Assembly: GCA_027596075.1 (NCBI GenBank)
Contig: JADGJC010000330.1
Coordinates: forward strand, 1 to 42,038
DNA length: 42,038 nucleotides
Reading direction: 5' to 3'
Origin: Rhizophlyctis rosea
Taxonomy: Eukaryota > Chytridiomycota > Chytridiomycetes > Rhizophlyctidales > Rhizophlyctidaceae
The notes beneath the pieces are model-generated. The model was not told the origin of the DNA and searched no databases. It worked only from the letters and a program-made list of their open reading frames with translations. Position numbers and translations under genes: made by a program. This document shows positions 28,717 to 39,899 of this stretch, piece by piece (within the stretch, counting starts at the first letter, position 1; each line of letters begins with the position of its first letter).

Positions 28717-31700
28717 TTAACCCCATCTACTCTTCTGCCCGGAACCCTTCGACATCTTTGATGCCTTTTCAACCGCACCCTCCACAGACACAGGTTCCCA
28801 GTTCCCTCCCTCCAACATGAATATCACCCCCTCATCTACATAACACAACACCCCTCCCATCCCACCTGCCCCACCCAACCGGAACAACGGCTTTCCACTA
28901 GTAGGATGCGCCTTCCCAGCCGCCAAAAACGTAAGATCACTTTCCGCAGCCACTCTCTCCACATACTCCCTAAAGGTCACATCCTTCGACCCACCCGCCC
29001 TCTCCGCCGCCTTCTTCCTCCTCTCCTTAGCACCCTCCGTCCCGGGCCCCTCCAAAGCAATAGGTCCCGGCACAGGCGGCATCTCCCCACTAACCGCCCC
29101 ACCCTTCAAAAGCGTCAAATTCATCATATCCAACCCGGCCTTAAACTGCCGCGCCATCCCCTCTTCCTTCGCCAACTCCGGAGGGAACACCCCCTTCCAA
29201 CTAACATACCACTGCGCAATTTCATCATGACTTGCCCCAGGACTACAAAGCCACGCCCACAGGATGCGGTGCCATTGTGGGAAGAACTCGGTTTCGAAGA
29301 GATGGACGAGTAGGTGCGTGGGAACCAAGCCGAACCATCGGAGAACCCAGAAAAGCGGGGCAAGGTCTTGCTGCGCGGGGTTGATTTTGAAATCTGTGCG
29401 GAGGGTATGGACCAATTTTGGTAAAACGGCGCGAGTGAGGAGGGATTCGAGTTCTGACGGGGAGAAGACCTGAGCAACGTGACAAGAAAGGTTAGTTTCA
29501 GGCCAATCACATTTGTTGCAGAAACTATGTTGTATTTCAGTAATATTTACCTCCTTCCATGGCATCAAAACCGCAACCGCACTCTCATCACTAGGATGCC
29601 ATTCCTGAAGACTCTTAATCAACTTCCTCTTGACTGGCGCATGCACTCTTTCCAGTCTCTCTCCCAATACAGGTAACCAAGGATGCAACCACGTATGAAT
29701 CGGGATGGCATCCGTTCGCGGTTCCCAATTATCCACTTCGCGTTCCAGCTTGGGCATTATCAATTGGTCCAGGATGTTAGCGTGCAGCCAGGGCGGCAGA
29801 AGTGATGCCATTGCGTCTGGTGTGGGGTTGGCGTCTGACGGTAGGGAGGCCGATGTAGGTTGCCATGATTCTAGGAGGACTATGATGGGGTCGGGTTGCC
29901 GTGGGTTCCAAATGCTAGACATTCGGATGGTAAGTAAGTTATAATGCATATGCCCAACGCGACCAACTTACTTGATGGATTGGCGGACTTTCGGTATCCA
30001 CACATGCCACAACAATGCCTCGTACGGGGTCATTTCTTGCTGTGCTCCAAGACCATCTGCAACCTGTCCATTCATCTTCCCACCACGGTTCGCAGGAAGC
30101 ATCAGAAGCCTCCTCCACCGTCGACACACCCTCGCCCCAACCGTCGGCTCCGCAATCATATCCCACTGCGCCAACGCACGCTTAAATATAGGCGCAACAC
30201 TAGCGACAACCAACTCATCCAACCGGTGCACAACAACATCCTGATAGAACTCATTCTGCAATCGTTCAAACGCCTTCTCAAAAAGCCGATCCACAGCGCC
30301 CAAAATGCCGTCCGCACTCTCATCCCCGTCCTCCATACCGCCATTCAATCCCGCATATCTCTTTTCAAAACTCTTCCCGATCTGCTCACATTCCTTCGCA
30401 ATGGCTTCCACCTGCCGCAACCTTGCCAGCATAGTAGCCTCGTCCAGCACCGCCGCCTCCAACCGCGAATGGTCCTTCTCAAGCTGCTCCTTTTTAGCTC
30501 CTTCTATCCGAATTTGTCGTGATATATGCATCAAATCCGATTGGGCAAGATCCGCAATTAGCCGCACGTTGTGGTGGAGCTCCGGGATGTGTTGGTAATG
30601 CTCGAATGGCGCGGTAACGGAGATAGCAGACAAATTTTCCAAAACTCTCGCTTCTTTTCCAGTCATATCGATAATCTTGTTTGTCTGAGTTGCTTCGGCA
30701 GAGATTGGGACAGGGCCTTGTTCTTGCTCCAAGATGATTTCTTCCGCGGTTTTGTACGCAACCTTCTTCTTTCGTTTTCCCACCGACCGTTTCCACCCGT
30801 CGCTCTTAGGCTTCTCCTTCTTTTCCTTGTTCCCACCCTCTTCGTCCTCATCCGATTCCAGTCCTTTCAACTGCTGTTCCCTTTTCACGGCCTCAGTCCG
30901 TTCGTCAAAGCCCCTGTGCCCGATACCCATTTTGGTAGGTCTAACCTTCACGTCAATCGGGACCGCGATACCACGTCCTTCCGCACCCAAACCCATTCCT
31001 TCCACGTAACCCATCTTCTTCAGCATTTTGAGACCAAAACCTTTCGTGTGCTTCTCAAACTTGCCAAAATCTTTGTCAACTGGGCCGGCTGGTCGAGTTG
31101 GGGTACTAGCACGGTTTGAGTTCGACGCAGCGGCAAATTTCAGATTAGCGCGCCGTGCTCTGGACGACGTAAACTCCTTCGGAACGAAGCCAGACATGTC
31201 GTCGTCCCCGTCGCCACTTCCCAAACCACCCCGATCGTTGGTAAACCCTAATCCTCCTCGAGACGATGGCCCATCCGTTCCGCCCCTGCTGCTTTCGAAT
31301 CCTAATCCCGCTCCTGTGGGCGTTCCCATCCCCGCCCTCGCTTCCGATACGTCATCCACGTCCATGCCCAAACCTGGTCTCTCGGCACCCAATCCACCCC
31401 AAGAAGCACCAAGCCCTAAGCCAGGTCGGTCTGCTCCAAGCCCTCCTCGCGGCATATCATCCAAGTCTTCGTCTTCCTGAGCGTCACCAGCTTCGTCAAC
31501 GTCCATGGCGTCACCGCTATCACCGTCGCTTCCCGAATGGTCACCCTCCTCATTGTCCTCCCCCGCTCCTTTCCTTGACGCTGAAGACACAAACGATACT
31601 CCCGACGCATACTCTCGACCGCCTTTTTCCTTCTCGCCCCGTCCTCCACCAGCATCGTAATCGTCATCCTCGCCAAAAACACCGTAAATAGCGTCCTCCT

Positions 31701-31899
31701 TTGTCCGTCGAGGTCGTTTCCGTCGGTTCCCGGCAACAGCAAGCTCGTCAGCCAAGTCGGTTGCGCTGACTCCGAAGCGGGCCATTTGTGCCTTGTATTC
31801 GTCGAACCCGTCATAGGAGTCGTCCTGATCGTCACCAGGCCTTTCCCCTTCTGAACTATCACCGTCATTGTCCACCCAGTCCTTCTTTCGTCTTCCCAT
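28717..31899 (-). CDS. TFIP11: TFIP11/Ntr1-type G-patch splicing factor
   Basis: Three exons, 31899-29972, 29914-29551 and 29469-28717 (phases 2 and 0), 1014 residues. The N-terminus has the family segment GFDEYKAQMARFGV and KEDAIYGVFGEDDD. Acidic and Gly-rich repeats (GLGA, RGGLG) follow to about 230. The G-patch is at about 281-328 (KGFGLKMLKKMGYVEGMGLG, RPTKMGIGHRGFDE). A coiled coil precedes the GCFC region: MTPYEALLWHVWIPKVR, NIWNPRQPDP, LLPPWLHANILDQLIMPKLE, TWLHPWLPVLGERL, INPAQQDLAPLFWVLRWFGL, SWKGVFPPELA. Family role: recruits and activates the DHX15/Prp43 helicase for spliceosome disassembly in the nucleus. The first splice restores INIWNPR and the second restores PWKEVFSPSELESLL. 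The in-frame Met at 32052 is less likely than 31899 because family similarity begins at MGRRKKDW. Confidence 0.93.
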
Positions 31900-32256
31900 A
31901 TTAGCCAAGAAATTGTACGCAGAATGTAGTTTTGTTCGGATGCTACGCCTGTTTACGGTGTATCTGTCGTTAAGGGTGGCAGCTGCTGGACGGACCGTTG
32001 TAATTCCAAAGTGTGAAGAAAGTGTTCCGAAAGCATGACTGTGACCCTCCAAAATGAACTGCGCAGTGCAGCCAGTGGTTTGCAGATAGCTATTTGTAGC
32101 GAGATTTACCTTGCTGCCGTAAGCGAGCCAGTTTCACGGCTCCACCATTCAACCCCATCACCCGTTGTTCTTGCTCCTTCTTTGCAGCTTGTCGCCCGGC
32201 CCGAAACCCTTCAACGCTCCATCATACGGAACTTAGAAACGGTATACTCATTGAAA
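31900..32256. promoter_or_regulatory. Bidirectional promoter region (TFIP11 / VOC protein)
   Basis: Only 357 bp separate the divergent start codons, so both promoters must lie here or overlap the genes. No TATA box is obvious. Open frames continue in from both sides but lose family similarity, so they are probably untranslated. Confidence 0.5.
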
Positions 32257-34470
32257 ATGAATTTTGACTTTCCAGGCTTAAACGGCGCTCGTCTTTGTTT
32301 CTATAAGTTTCACTGCAAAGGTAAGCTCCCAACTCTCTGAGATCGAAATCTTGATGATGGCAGGCCGATGAGTTTACATCAATACAAACTCTAGATATCA
32401 AACGTACAATTGAGTTTTACCAATCAATTGGCATGACCGTTGACTATCTGTTTGAGCGAGAAGGCACAACCCACTTGGCCCTTGAATTCCGCTCGGCATC
32501 GAAAATCTTGAATGAGCACTCAGCAAAACTGATTTTCGAGTACCGACCAGTATGTGAGCTATTCCTGCTGTGGCAATGTTTATTACTTTGCTTTCAGCTC
32601 ACTCAGCAGTATCGCAGGGACAGGAGGCCCAGAGCAACTCCCTGATTCCTGCTAGAGAGCCCCACCATCTGCACTTTGGACATTTGAAAACCCGCCTACG
32701 GCCTGTGCCTGAGCAGCTGCCACCCCACAGCTATGAGTACCTGGTGGTATACGTACGGATGCTGGACCGACTGGTGAAGCGGGTTGAGGGGCGGGGTATG
32801 TCAAATTGATCAAATTGACACCTGCGACGTTAGCATACATCCTGAGGAAAACTTCACCATTTCCAGGCTTCAAGCTTCGAACTCCTGTCAGAGACCATTT
32901 TGGTGTTCGCTTTGGTGTTGCGACGGATCCAAATGGGGTCAATGTGCGGTTGATCCAACTGAATGATGCGCAAATGAATGAGCCAGCCGCTATCAAAAAT
33001 CAGGTATGACATATGCTCTCCTATTCAATGCAGCGCAGGAACCAAATTACAGTCAGTGGTTTGGAAGAATAGGCTACTACACCCTCCCGACAGCACAGGG
33101 TGAATCAACCGTGCGGTATTACGAGCGGTTATTCTCTTCAACAATTGATATGTCTTTATTTGGAGGTGCAACTGGGAAAGCGGGAGGTGAGGGAAAAAAT
33201 GGCCATCCCAAGGGGAATGGGGATCAAAGCGCGGCCGCAAAGCCGTCATCAGCGGGACAATGGGATGTAGATATGGATGTCCTGCGGCCAGCTGCCGCCG
33301 GAGGAGTTGGAGGAAAGGCAAAGAAACAGGTATGCAGTTGACCTTCATGGCATCCCTCCCGCCCTCAGCTGATACGGGGCTTACTCCCAATTCAGCGAAC
33401 GGGTTTTCGGCTTATTGACACGGAGGATTTTTTTGTTGGCCTCACACATACAGTCTTCTGGTGGATGGCGAACGGATCTCGGGAGCTCAGGTTTGATCTT
33501 CTTGTGCTTGAATACCTACTGAAGCCATATTGGTGAAGTGGCGATTCTATATAGTTGTGCAGTTTGCTTCTCTCAAAAGAGCGAAGTGGAAGCCGTATGT
33601 GCGACGCCACTGATGAGCCGGAAGCGTTCGCCTTTCATGGGACTGGGTAAGTTATTGTGCGAACATCTGGCAACATGGTCGAATGATAGTAACGGACATG
33701 GGCTGACGGGTTCGGCGCGATTGCGGTGGGAATGCCAGGCTTTGAGGTCCCAGATCTAGAAGTCGCAACCAAACAAATAGCACTATTCTACAAAGATACA
33801 ATCGAGTTTTCCGAGGAGAACGTTATGATGCCTAGTAAGTATCACATCTTTCAGACTGATGCGTCAAGATAAGACTTTGAGCAATTCTCTGCATTCAGAT
33901 TTAGGAACTTTCTCTCACTTCCGAGATCCACATAATGAATTTTCTATACATATCGTCGAACTAACTCCACTGAAGACAGCAAAATCCATTGACGTTGTAC
34001 TATCCACCCTGGCGGAGACTACGACGGGAGGCAGTGTGGAATCTGTCGCAGACGACACTGGCGCAACACCCAAGCAAGCTGGCAGAACACAAAAGAAGAG
34101 TCAAATTCATGCAAAATCAGACACAAATGCAACTTCCGACCCGGATCTTGCACCGCCAAAGTCAAAACCAGCCACACCCCAAACTCTCACTACCCCATCT
34201 GGAAGATCGTACCCGCTTACTACACCCGCACCCCGTGCTTTCCGCCTACTACGTCTCAAAACACCTTCCTCAATCCAGTTCTCGCAAACTCCTCCTACTG
34301 CCCCGCCCAAGCGGTCGAAGCGTGTTGGAAGGGTCGGCAGACCACGTGTCCGGGCTGTGACCAGGGAGGGGTGGGTTAGCCGTGCTGCAGAACCAGGAGG
34401 AACAGCAATGGATAAAATCAGCCGTGAAGATGCAAAGGAGCTGAAACGAGCAGCTAGTGTCGAGTGGTAG
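32257..34470 (+). CDS. Multi-VOC (glyoxalase-fold) protein with basic C-terminal tail
   Basis: Nine exons: 32257-32320, 32395-32549, 32618-32795, 32867-33003, 33057-33329, 33396-33490, 33555-33646, 33739-33834, 33899-34470; all phases close, 553 residues. Several vicinal-oxygen-chelate half-modules are visible: RLCFYKFHCKDIKRTIEFYQ with SIGMTVDYLF; a paired half ending FGVATDPNGVNVRLIQL; WFGRIGYYTLPTAQGE with VRYYERLF; VPDLEVATKQIALFYKDTIE with FRDPHNEFSIHIVEL. The pattern 'xIxFYxxxLG... DPxGNxxxL' is typical of glyoxalase I and relatives, but the metal ligands cannot be assigned, so the reaction is unknown. The last about 170 residues are Ser/Thr/Lys/Arg-rich and disordered, with RSKRVGRVGRPRVRA resembling an AT-hook-like basic patch, unusual for a VOC enzyme. 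The exon 4/5 junction uses a 53-nt intron; a 35-nt alternative also keeps frame. Confidence 0.7.
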
Positions 34471-35030
34471 CTAGTTGTAGTTTGATTTTAGTTACCAGAA
34501 TTTTAGGGTATGTGGAGTAGTTGTAAGTCAATGGAGAAGCGGATCAGATAGAATCGGGCAAAGCAAAAAAAAAATGGATTGCAAGAGTAGAAATAGGGCA
34601 GTAAAATAGAATTTGAAAACAGTTTGTTAGGCAACTCGGGCAATGCGTGTGAGGTGCTGGAGCCTTGGACCCTGAACTGTTCGGACTGTAGGCCTCCGAC
34701 GTTTCATTCAACCAAATATAGCACCGATCAGCTCGATCGATCGGTGGTGGTCTCACGCTGATAAGAACTGTACAAGACAGTAGGACCCTCGGGCCCAATA
34801 TGCATCAGGAAAATGGCGTGTTTCCCACATCATCCATTTTTGTGTCACGTTTTGTTGTGCAGGTGGCAAGCCCAAGTTGGCAACCACCATCACAGCCAGG
34901 CATCAACAACAAAAATAATCAGGACGGTTTTGCAGGCAGTTGGTCCATTTCAACCCTCTTTAGCACTTAGAGTCAGTAGGGTACCGCCCAATATGGTTGC
35001 GTGATCAGAAGTATCAGATACTCTCCCATT
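34471..35030. other. Intergenic region upstream of the LOTUS-like protein gene
   Basis: About 560 bp with no gene supported. The GATCGATCGG palindromic run near 34735 and a 63-codon plus-strand frame at 34813-35004 have no motif. Contains the VOC gene 3' end and the next promoter. Confidence 0.35.
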
Positions 35031-38000
35031 ATGCACTATCATCAAGACTATCATAGGAGTCACCCCTATGGAGGTGGAGGACGACCAGCAAACCGTGGGA
35101 ACTATCCCTACACTCCGCGAAATGGAAACGCAACAATAACAAATCACCATCTTCCATATCGAGCCCGTACCTCTCGAGGAGGGTATCACTCAGGAGCAGT
35201 AATAGATCTTAGTAGTAGCAGCAACAAACATCGAAGTGACATAGGGCATCGAGTGGGACCTCGTCCACAATTTCAACACAAAGTATGGAAGCGCGAGGAC
35301 GCAAATGATTCGGTACCCTCCACCCCGAAACAGAACGGAACGACAGCAGGAGCAACTTTGACTGCAAAACAAGAAGAAGGAGCGTCTGCCTCATCGTCTG
35401 CGTCTAAGGAGTCCTTGGCAACAAAACTCGGAGGGCTCTTTACACTACGTACGTTCCTGCATAGCAACGATTCTGCCCTTCATGAACTTTACCGCGGGCG
35501 ATATGGACGGTACCCAACTTGGCGGGCATTCCAATCGGGGCATCCCAAAGTAACAGACTGGATAGCGCAGGAGCATAACAAGACCATCAGTTTACTACCC
35601 GGGAAAGAGGGCAGAATATGGCTGCGATCAAACCAATTGTCAGAACGCATCCTTCAACGTTTGGACGCTGCCATCCGGGCCTTCGCGACAAATATGCAGC
35701 CATTGGATTTTGTTGATGAGGTTTTGACAGTATTTGTTGGCGAGGTGATTTCGAAAACATTATTAGCATTGATATTCTCGTGCATGCGATGCTGAAATGC
35801 ACACTAGGGCGTGGAGGTACATGTTGAAGATGTGGTGTCAATGATAACATCCATAGCAACGGACCTCTCGGCGGAGGCTGTAACCAGCATCGGCAATGCT
35901 TTTGGCGGCTTTCTGATTTCTGCCGAAATGAGGATCCTTGAAGGGCATGTTCTCGTAGGAAGCAAAGACAGCTTGTTGGAAAATTTGGTAGAGAGCATCC
36001 AATGTTTGTTTAGGGACGCGATCTTTTACAAAGTCATTGATGTTGGGGATTGGTACATGAAGGTTTTTGACGAACCTTTGCGGTGGAATGGTGCGGCTTG
36101 CGGAGAGGGAGTTGTAGACATTCCGAGCTGGTTGGAATATGCCGCAAAGTCGACGGGCTCATTCGTGTGCGAGAGTATTGGGAGAGCAGGACGCTTTATC
36201 CGACCGGCGGACCTACCTGACTGGCGTAGGCGTCATGAGCTACCGGCTGAACCCAAAGCAAACCAATTTGCTAGGGCCCTGGACCTGCTGGTCTTGACGG
36301 AATGCAAGCTGAGCATGCTCGACCTGGAGGCAATGTACAACACGGCGTATGAAACGGCTACCGGCAAATACGGGGAATATGTCTTGTTCTCAAAAGCTCT
36401 CAAAGCATTCCGTCCATCCTTCATGACTGTCATTGGAGACGATGTGGAAATCAATCCATCTGCCGCTTTCTTCACCCCGCCATCAACTCCCAGACCAGCT
36501 GCATTGGTTTTGGAAGAACCAGTCACCGAAACTGCAGCTTCCACCCCGTCGCGCGTGGAGAAGAGTAAGCCGCCCGAATCAAGAAATTCCGTCCGGGATC
36601 CCGAACCAACCACTCAGCCGACGACCCGAACCGACGAACAATGTACACCACACCGGGGTTCTTTGAGAAGTGACGCCATGGATGCGGATGTAGATGACGA
36701 ACATCGCCCTGTCAAAAGAGGGTTGCGAAGTGATGCTCTGGACTTGGAGGTCGTGGCCGATCGTGTGGCGTCCGTCTATGGGGCTAGTGTTTTCATTCAG
36801 GTGAAGATGTCTTGCTCAGAAATGACCTGTATAAAACTGTGTATCTCAAACCGCAGTTGACAGGTCCGCCCACTTGTGAAATTGTACAGAAGCATTTTTC
36901 AGGACTACCTACCCGTTGAGACGGACGAAACCTTCCTTGATTGCTTCCGTCGAATATGCGACCATAGCGGCGGTGTCCTTCAACTCTTCGCGGGACGACC
37001 TACATTTGATTACTGGGTGTGCAATGTCAGAAATAAGGACGAGGCGCGCAAGCAGTCGTTCGAATGGGACATGTCAAAGAAGGTTCATCGTTTGGCGCTC
37101 CCCGATACGGAGATTCCCATCCCTGTGATGCGACGCATGGGACGGTTCGTGTATGGCAAGGGTTCGGAGTTCGGGACAAAGTCTGGGCATGAGACGGATA
37201 ACATGAGGGAGTTCCAGGACCTGTTGTGGGATGAACATCAGAAATGTTGCGGGTTCCCCGATCCACAGACAATCGTAGTGAAGACATTGGGGACAACCGG
37301 AATCAAGTTTCAGAGGCATGATTCTCCTGCGTCGGGGCGGCACGACGAGTCTGGGAAGAGTCGGAGTAGGCGGGAGAGAGATAGTCGGTCTGAATCTCCT
37401 GTATCTTCCTGGGCGGAACGACTTGGACCACGTCCGGCCTCTAACGGTAAATCTCATTATCACGGAGACCCCCTCAATGAAGTCGCGAAACAGCTGGAAG
37501 ATCTGTTCCCCAGAGACATTGTCTACCTGCCGTTGGAAGTTCTGAAGCCCAGATTCCGAAAATTCTTTGGCCATGATTTAGGCACACATTGGAGCAAAGC
37601 CGTCCATCCCAACATGAACGATTTCCTCAACGCCTGCATCGCGAGCGATAGGCATTGCAAATTGATGCTTGACGGGTTTACGGATCCATCGGCCAACAAG
37701 ATTTATTACCTTGGGAGGAGTGATATCATGGATGAGGCCCGGCGGCATCGACCAGATCTGCATAGGTAAGGAAACTCTTTCGTATCACCCAATTGCGCAA
37801 TACTGACGGGGTTATGATGACAGATTGGTCTCTGCCGGCAAGAAGATCTACATCGGCCATCTATACGGAATGTACGACAGAGTTTTCCAATGGCGGGATT
37901 TGGACCGACGTGATCTTTCAAGCTTCATCAAATGGCTAGATGAACACCACTCGGAATGTTGTGATATCTCGAAGACGGACGTGAAGGTGAATTCTGGCGG

Positions 38001-38868
38001 GTTGAGCATCGTGTCGGCACGACTTCGCGATGACGATAGAAGGGGCAAAAGACCATCGGACCATCACAATTCGGGATCTTCATCTCGTTTGGAGGAAAAG
38101 GACGAATCCACCAAACGGACGGTAATCATTAGGGAGAGGGATGAGAGGGATAGGGAGGAGGTTAGGCGGGCGGCTAAAAGGGTCAAAAGGGACGAAGAGG
38201 AGGAGGCGGCGCCTACACCTGCACCTGCACATACATCCGCACCCGCACCTGCACCTGCGCCAGCACCCGCACCCGTACCTGAATCTGCACCAGCACCGGC
38301 GCCGGCGGTGACTGAAAATGGGAATGGGGCATTGGAATTGGAATTAGACATCGGACGCATGCTTGCGATTGCGCATGCCTCGGTCAATTTCAAAACGTTC
38401 TGCGAATCGCAGCCGCATGCGTTTGTCAAGGTTGATGCGAATCTACCTGAGCTGTATGAGAAGACGCTTGGGGAGCCATTTCCCTCGTGGGCGCAGGAAG
38501 GGGACGGGTCGGGAGCCACTGACTTTGAAGGTGTTGTGCGGAATATCTGTTCGCAGCCTGATTGTGGGCTTGTGGTGCATTGTTTGGCGGATGGGAAGGG
38601 GCAGAGCACGACGTGGGTTGCGGCTCTGTCATGGTTGGAGAAGTTGCAGAACGCGGATCCGAAGGAACGGTTGCATTGTTTGGTTGGAAGTCAAGGATTG
38701 CTGGATCCGACGATTTTGCAAGCCATGTGGAACTTAACGGTCAAGGAGGGGACGCTATCGGCTCAGGCGTTTGTGATGATGTTGGTGCGGGATCATAGGG
38801 ATTGTTGTGTAATACAAAACCAGGGGGGAAGGAGCTTCTTCGGTGTCAAAGGGACGGCGAGTGTGTGA
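35031..38868 (+). CDS. Large protein with repeated LOTUS-like (winged-helix-like) units
   Basis: Four exons, 35031-35744, 35808-36800, 36864-37765, 37824-38868; phases close, 1217 residues. Not recognised as a named family. After a disordered His/Tyr/Gly/Arg-rich N-terminus, a unit of roughly 70-90 residues seems to recur about six times, each with a helix, a hydrophobic strand, an 'LxxLYxxxxG' helix and a short strand pair: LHELYRGRYGRYPTWRAF (about 149-167); MLDLEAMYNTAYETATGKYG; RPLVKLYRSIFQDYLPVETD; LEVLKPRFRKFFGHDLGTHW; LPELYEKTLGEPFPSWAQEG. This recalls OST-HTH/LOTUS domains, which bind RNA or helicases in RNP granules; the assignment is inference from pattern only. Linkers are charged, and a Pro-Ala run (APAPAPAPAP) lies near residue 1010. 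KRXKRD-type basic stretches could be nuclear signals. The start is the first ATG; an upstream exon is possible. Confidence 0.7.
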
Positions 38869-39899
38869 AAAGTTCAAGTTGGGCCGAGAGGTAGCTCATT
38901 AGCGGTTCTTGCATGTTGGAGGCGGCCATCAGCAGATTAGCCAAGTTTTGCATAGGTGTAGGAGTGTTGATAGGGCGAGAGAAGAGTTCAGTGTGATGTA
39001 GCGATAGTAAGTAGCGAGGGTAGAACGTAGAAATAAGGCAAATCCGCTGTGTATATATACTAACTGGGAAACAAATATGGTGGGAGCCGACTATGCAGTT
39101 ATAAAATCGCATCATCAGCATTGCAAGCCGCTCTACCCATAAAGGACCCTGGCGAGGTGCACTTCATTTGAGAAGTTGTGCCGGAAGAGCCGAAATGTGG
39201 CACACACAATGCGCAGTGCAATGAGTGCATATGCAGCACGTCTTGGCCGCGCCCCCCAGACCAGACGCGTCTCACCAAGCGCACCGTGCCACCATGCGCT
39301 GGCATGCAGCAAAGCATTCGGTTGGTGCGCTGCGCTCTGCACCCTTTATCAAAACCTAAAGGCCACTTGACCCACTTTTCTTGCTTCTTCATCCCTCCCC
39401 CTTTTCATTCTTTCTCCAGCTGAGAAGCGTTCCTCCACCCGACCTATGCGATGCATAGGCAGCATGTTTCGGACATAGCATATCACATTGACCTCTGCTC
39501 CATCCCCATCGACGCGACGCTAGCAACACAGTCCCTTGTCCCTTTCCTCCACTCCCAGCAATTGTAGGTTCTTTCAGTCCATCGTCGTGTTCATTGTCGG
39601 CGTAAAAGTGTTATCCTTTTTCATATATACCAGTGTTTGATATCAGCACGCACCAATTGATCAGTTCGGTAACTCCAGAAACCTCACCAGACAACCCTCA
39701 TAAACAAAAGCGAATTCTACAGAGCAGACCCTGCTGTGAATACTGTTAGCCCCCTGGACGCACGTAAACGCAGCACTGGCACCCCACGCTATCGGTCACC
39801 GGTTTTTGAGTCATCAAGCATAACTTCGTCGCTGTGACAATCATTTCGAAGGCGACAACACGTCGGATAGTACTCGCGACGACCTATCATCCCCTTCGC
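38869..39899. other. Intergenic region upstream of the receptor gene
   Basis: About 1 kb without a supportable gene. Contains the 3' region of the LOTUS-like gene (TATATATAC near 39055) and the receptor promoter; TTCATATATACC near 39620 is a possible TATA element about 280 bp upstream of the start. Small frames at 39176-39423 have no features. Confidence 0.4.

Noticed and set aside
32035..32256. Upstream in-frame extension of the VOC protein
   Set aside because: The 74 extra residues have no family similarity and start inside the shared promoter 136 bp from the TFIP11 start.
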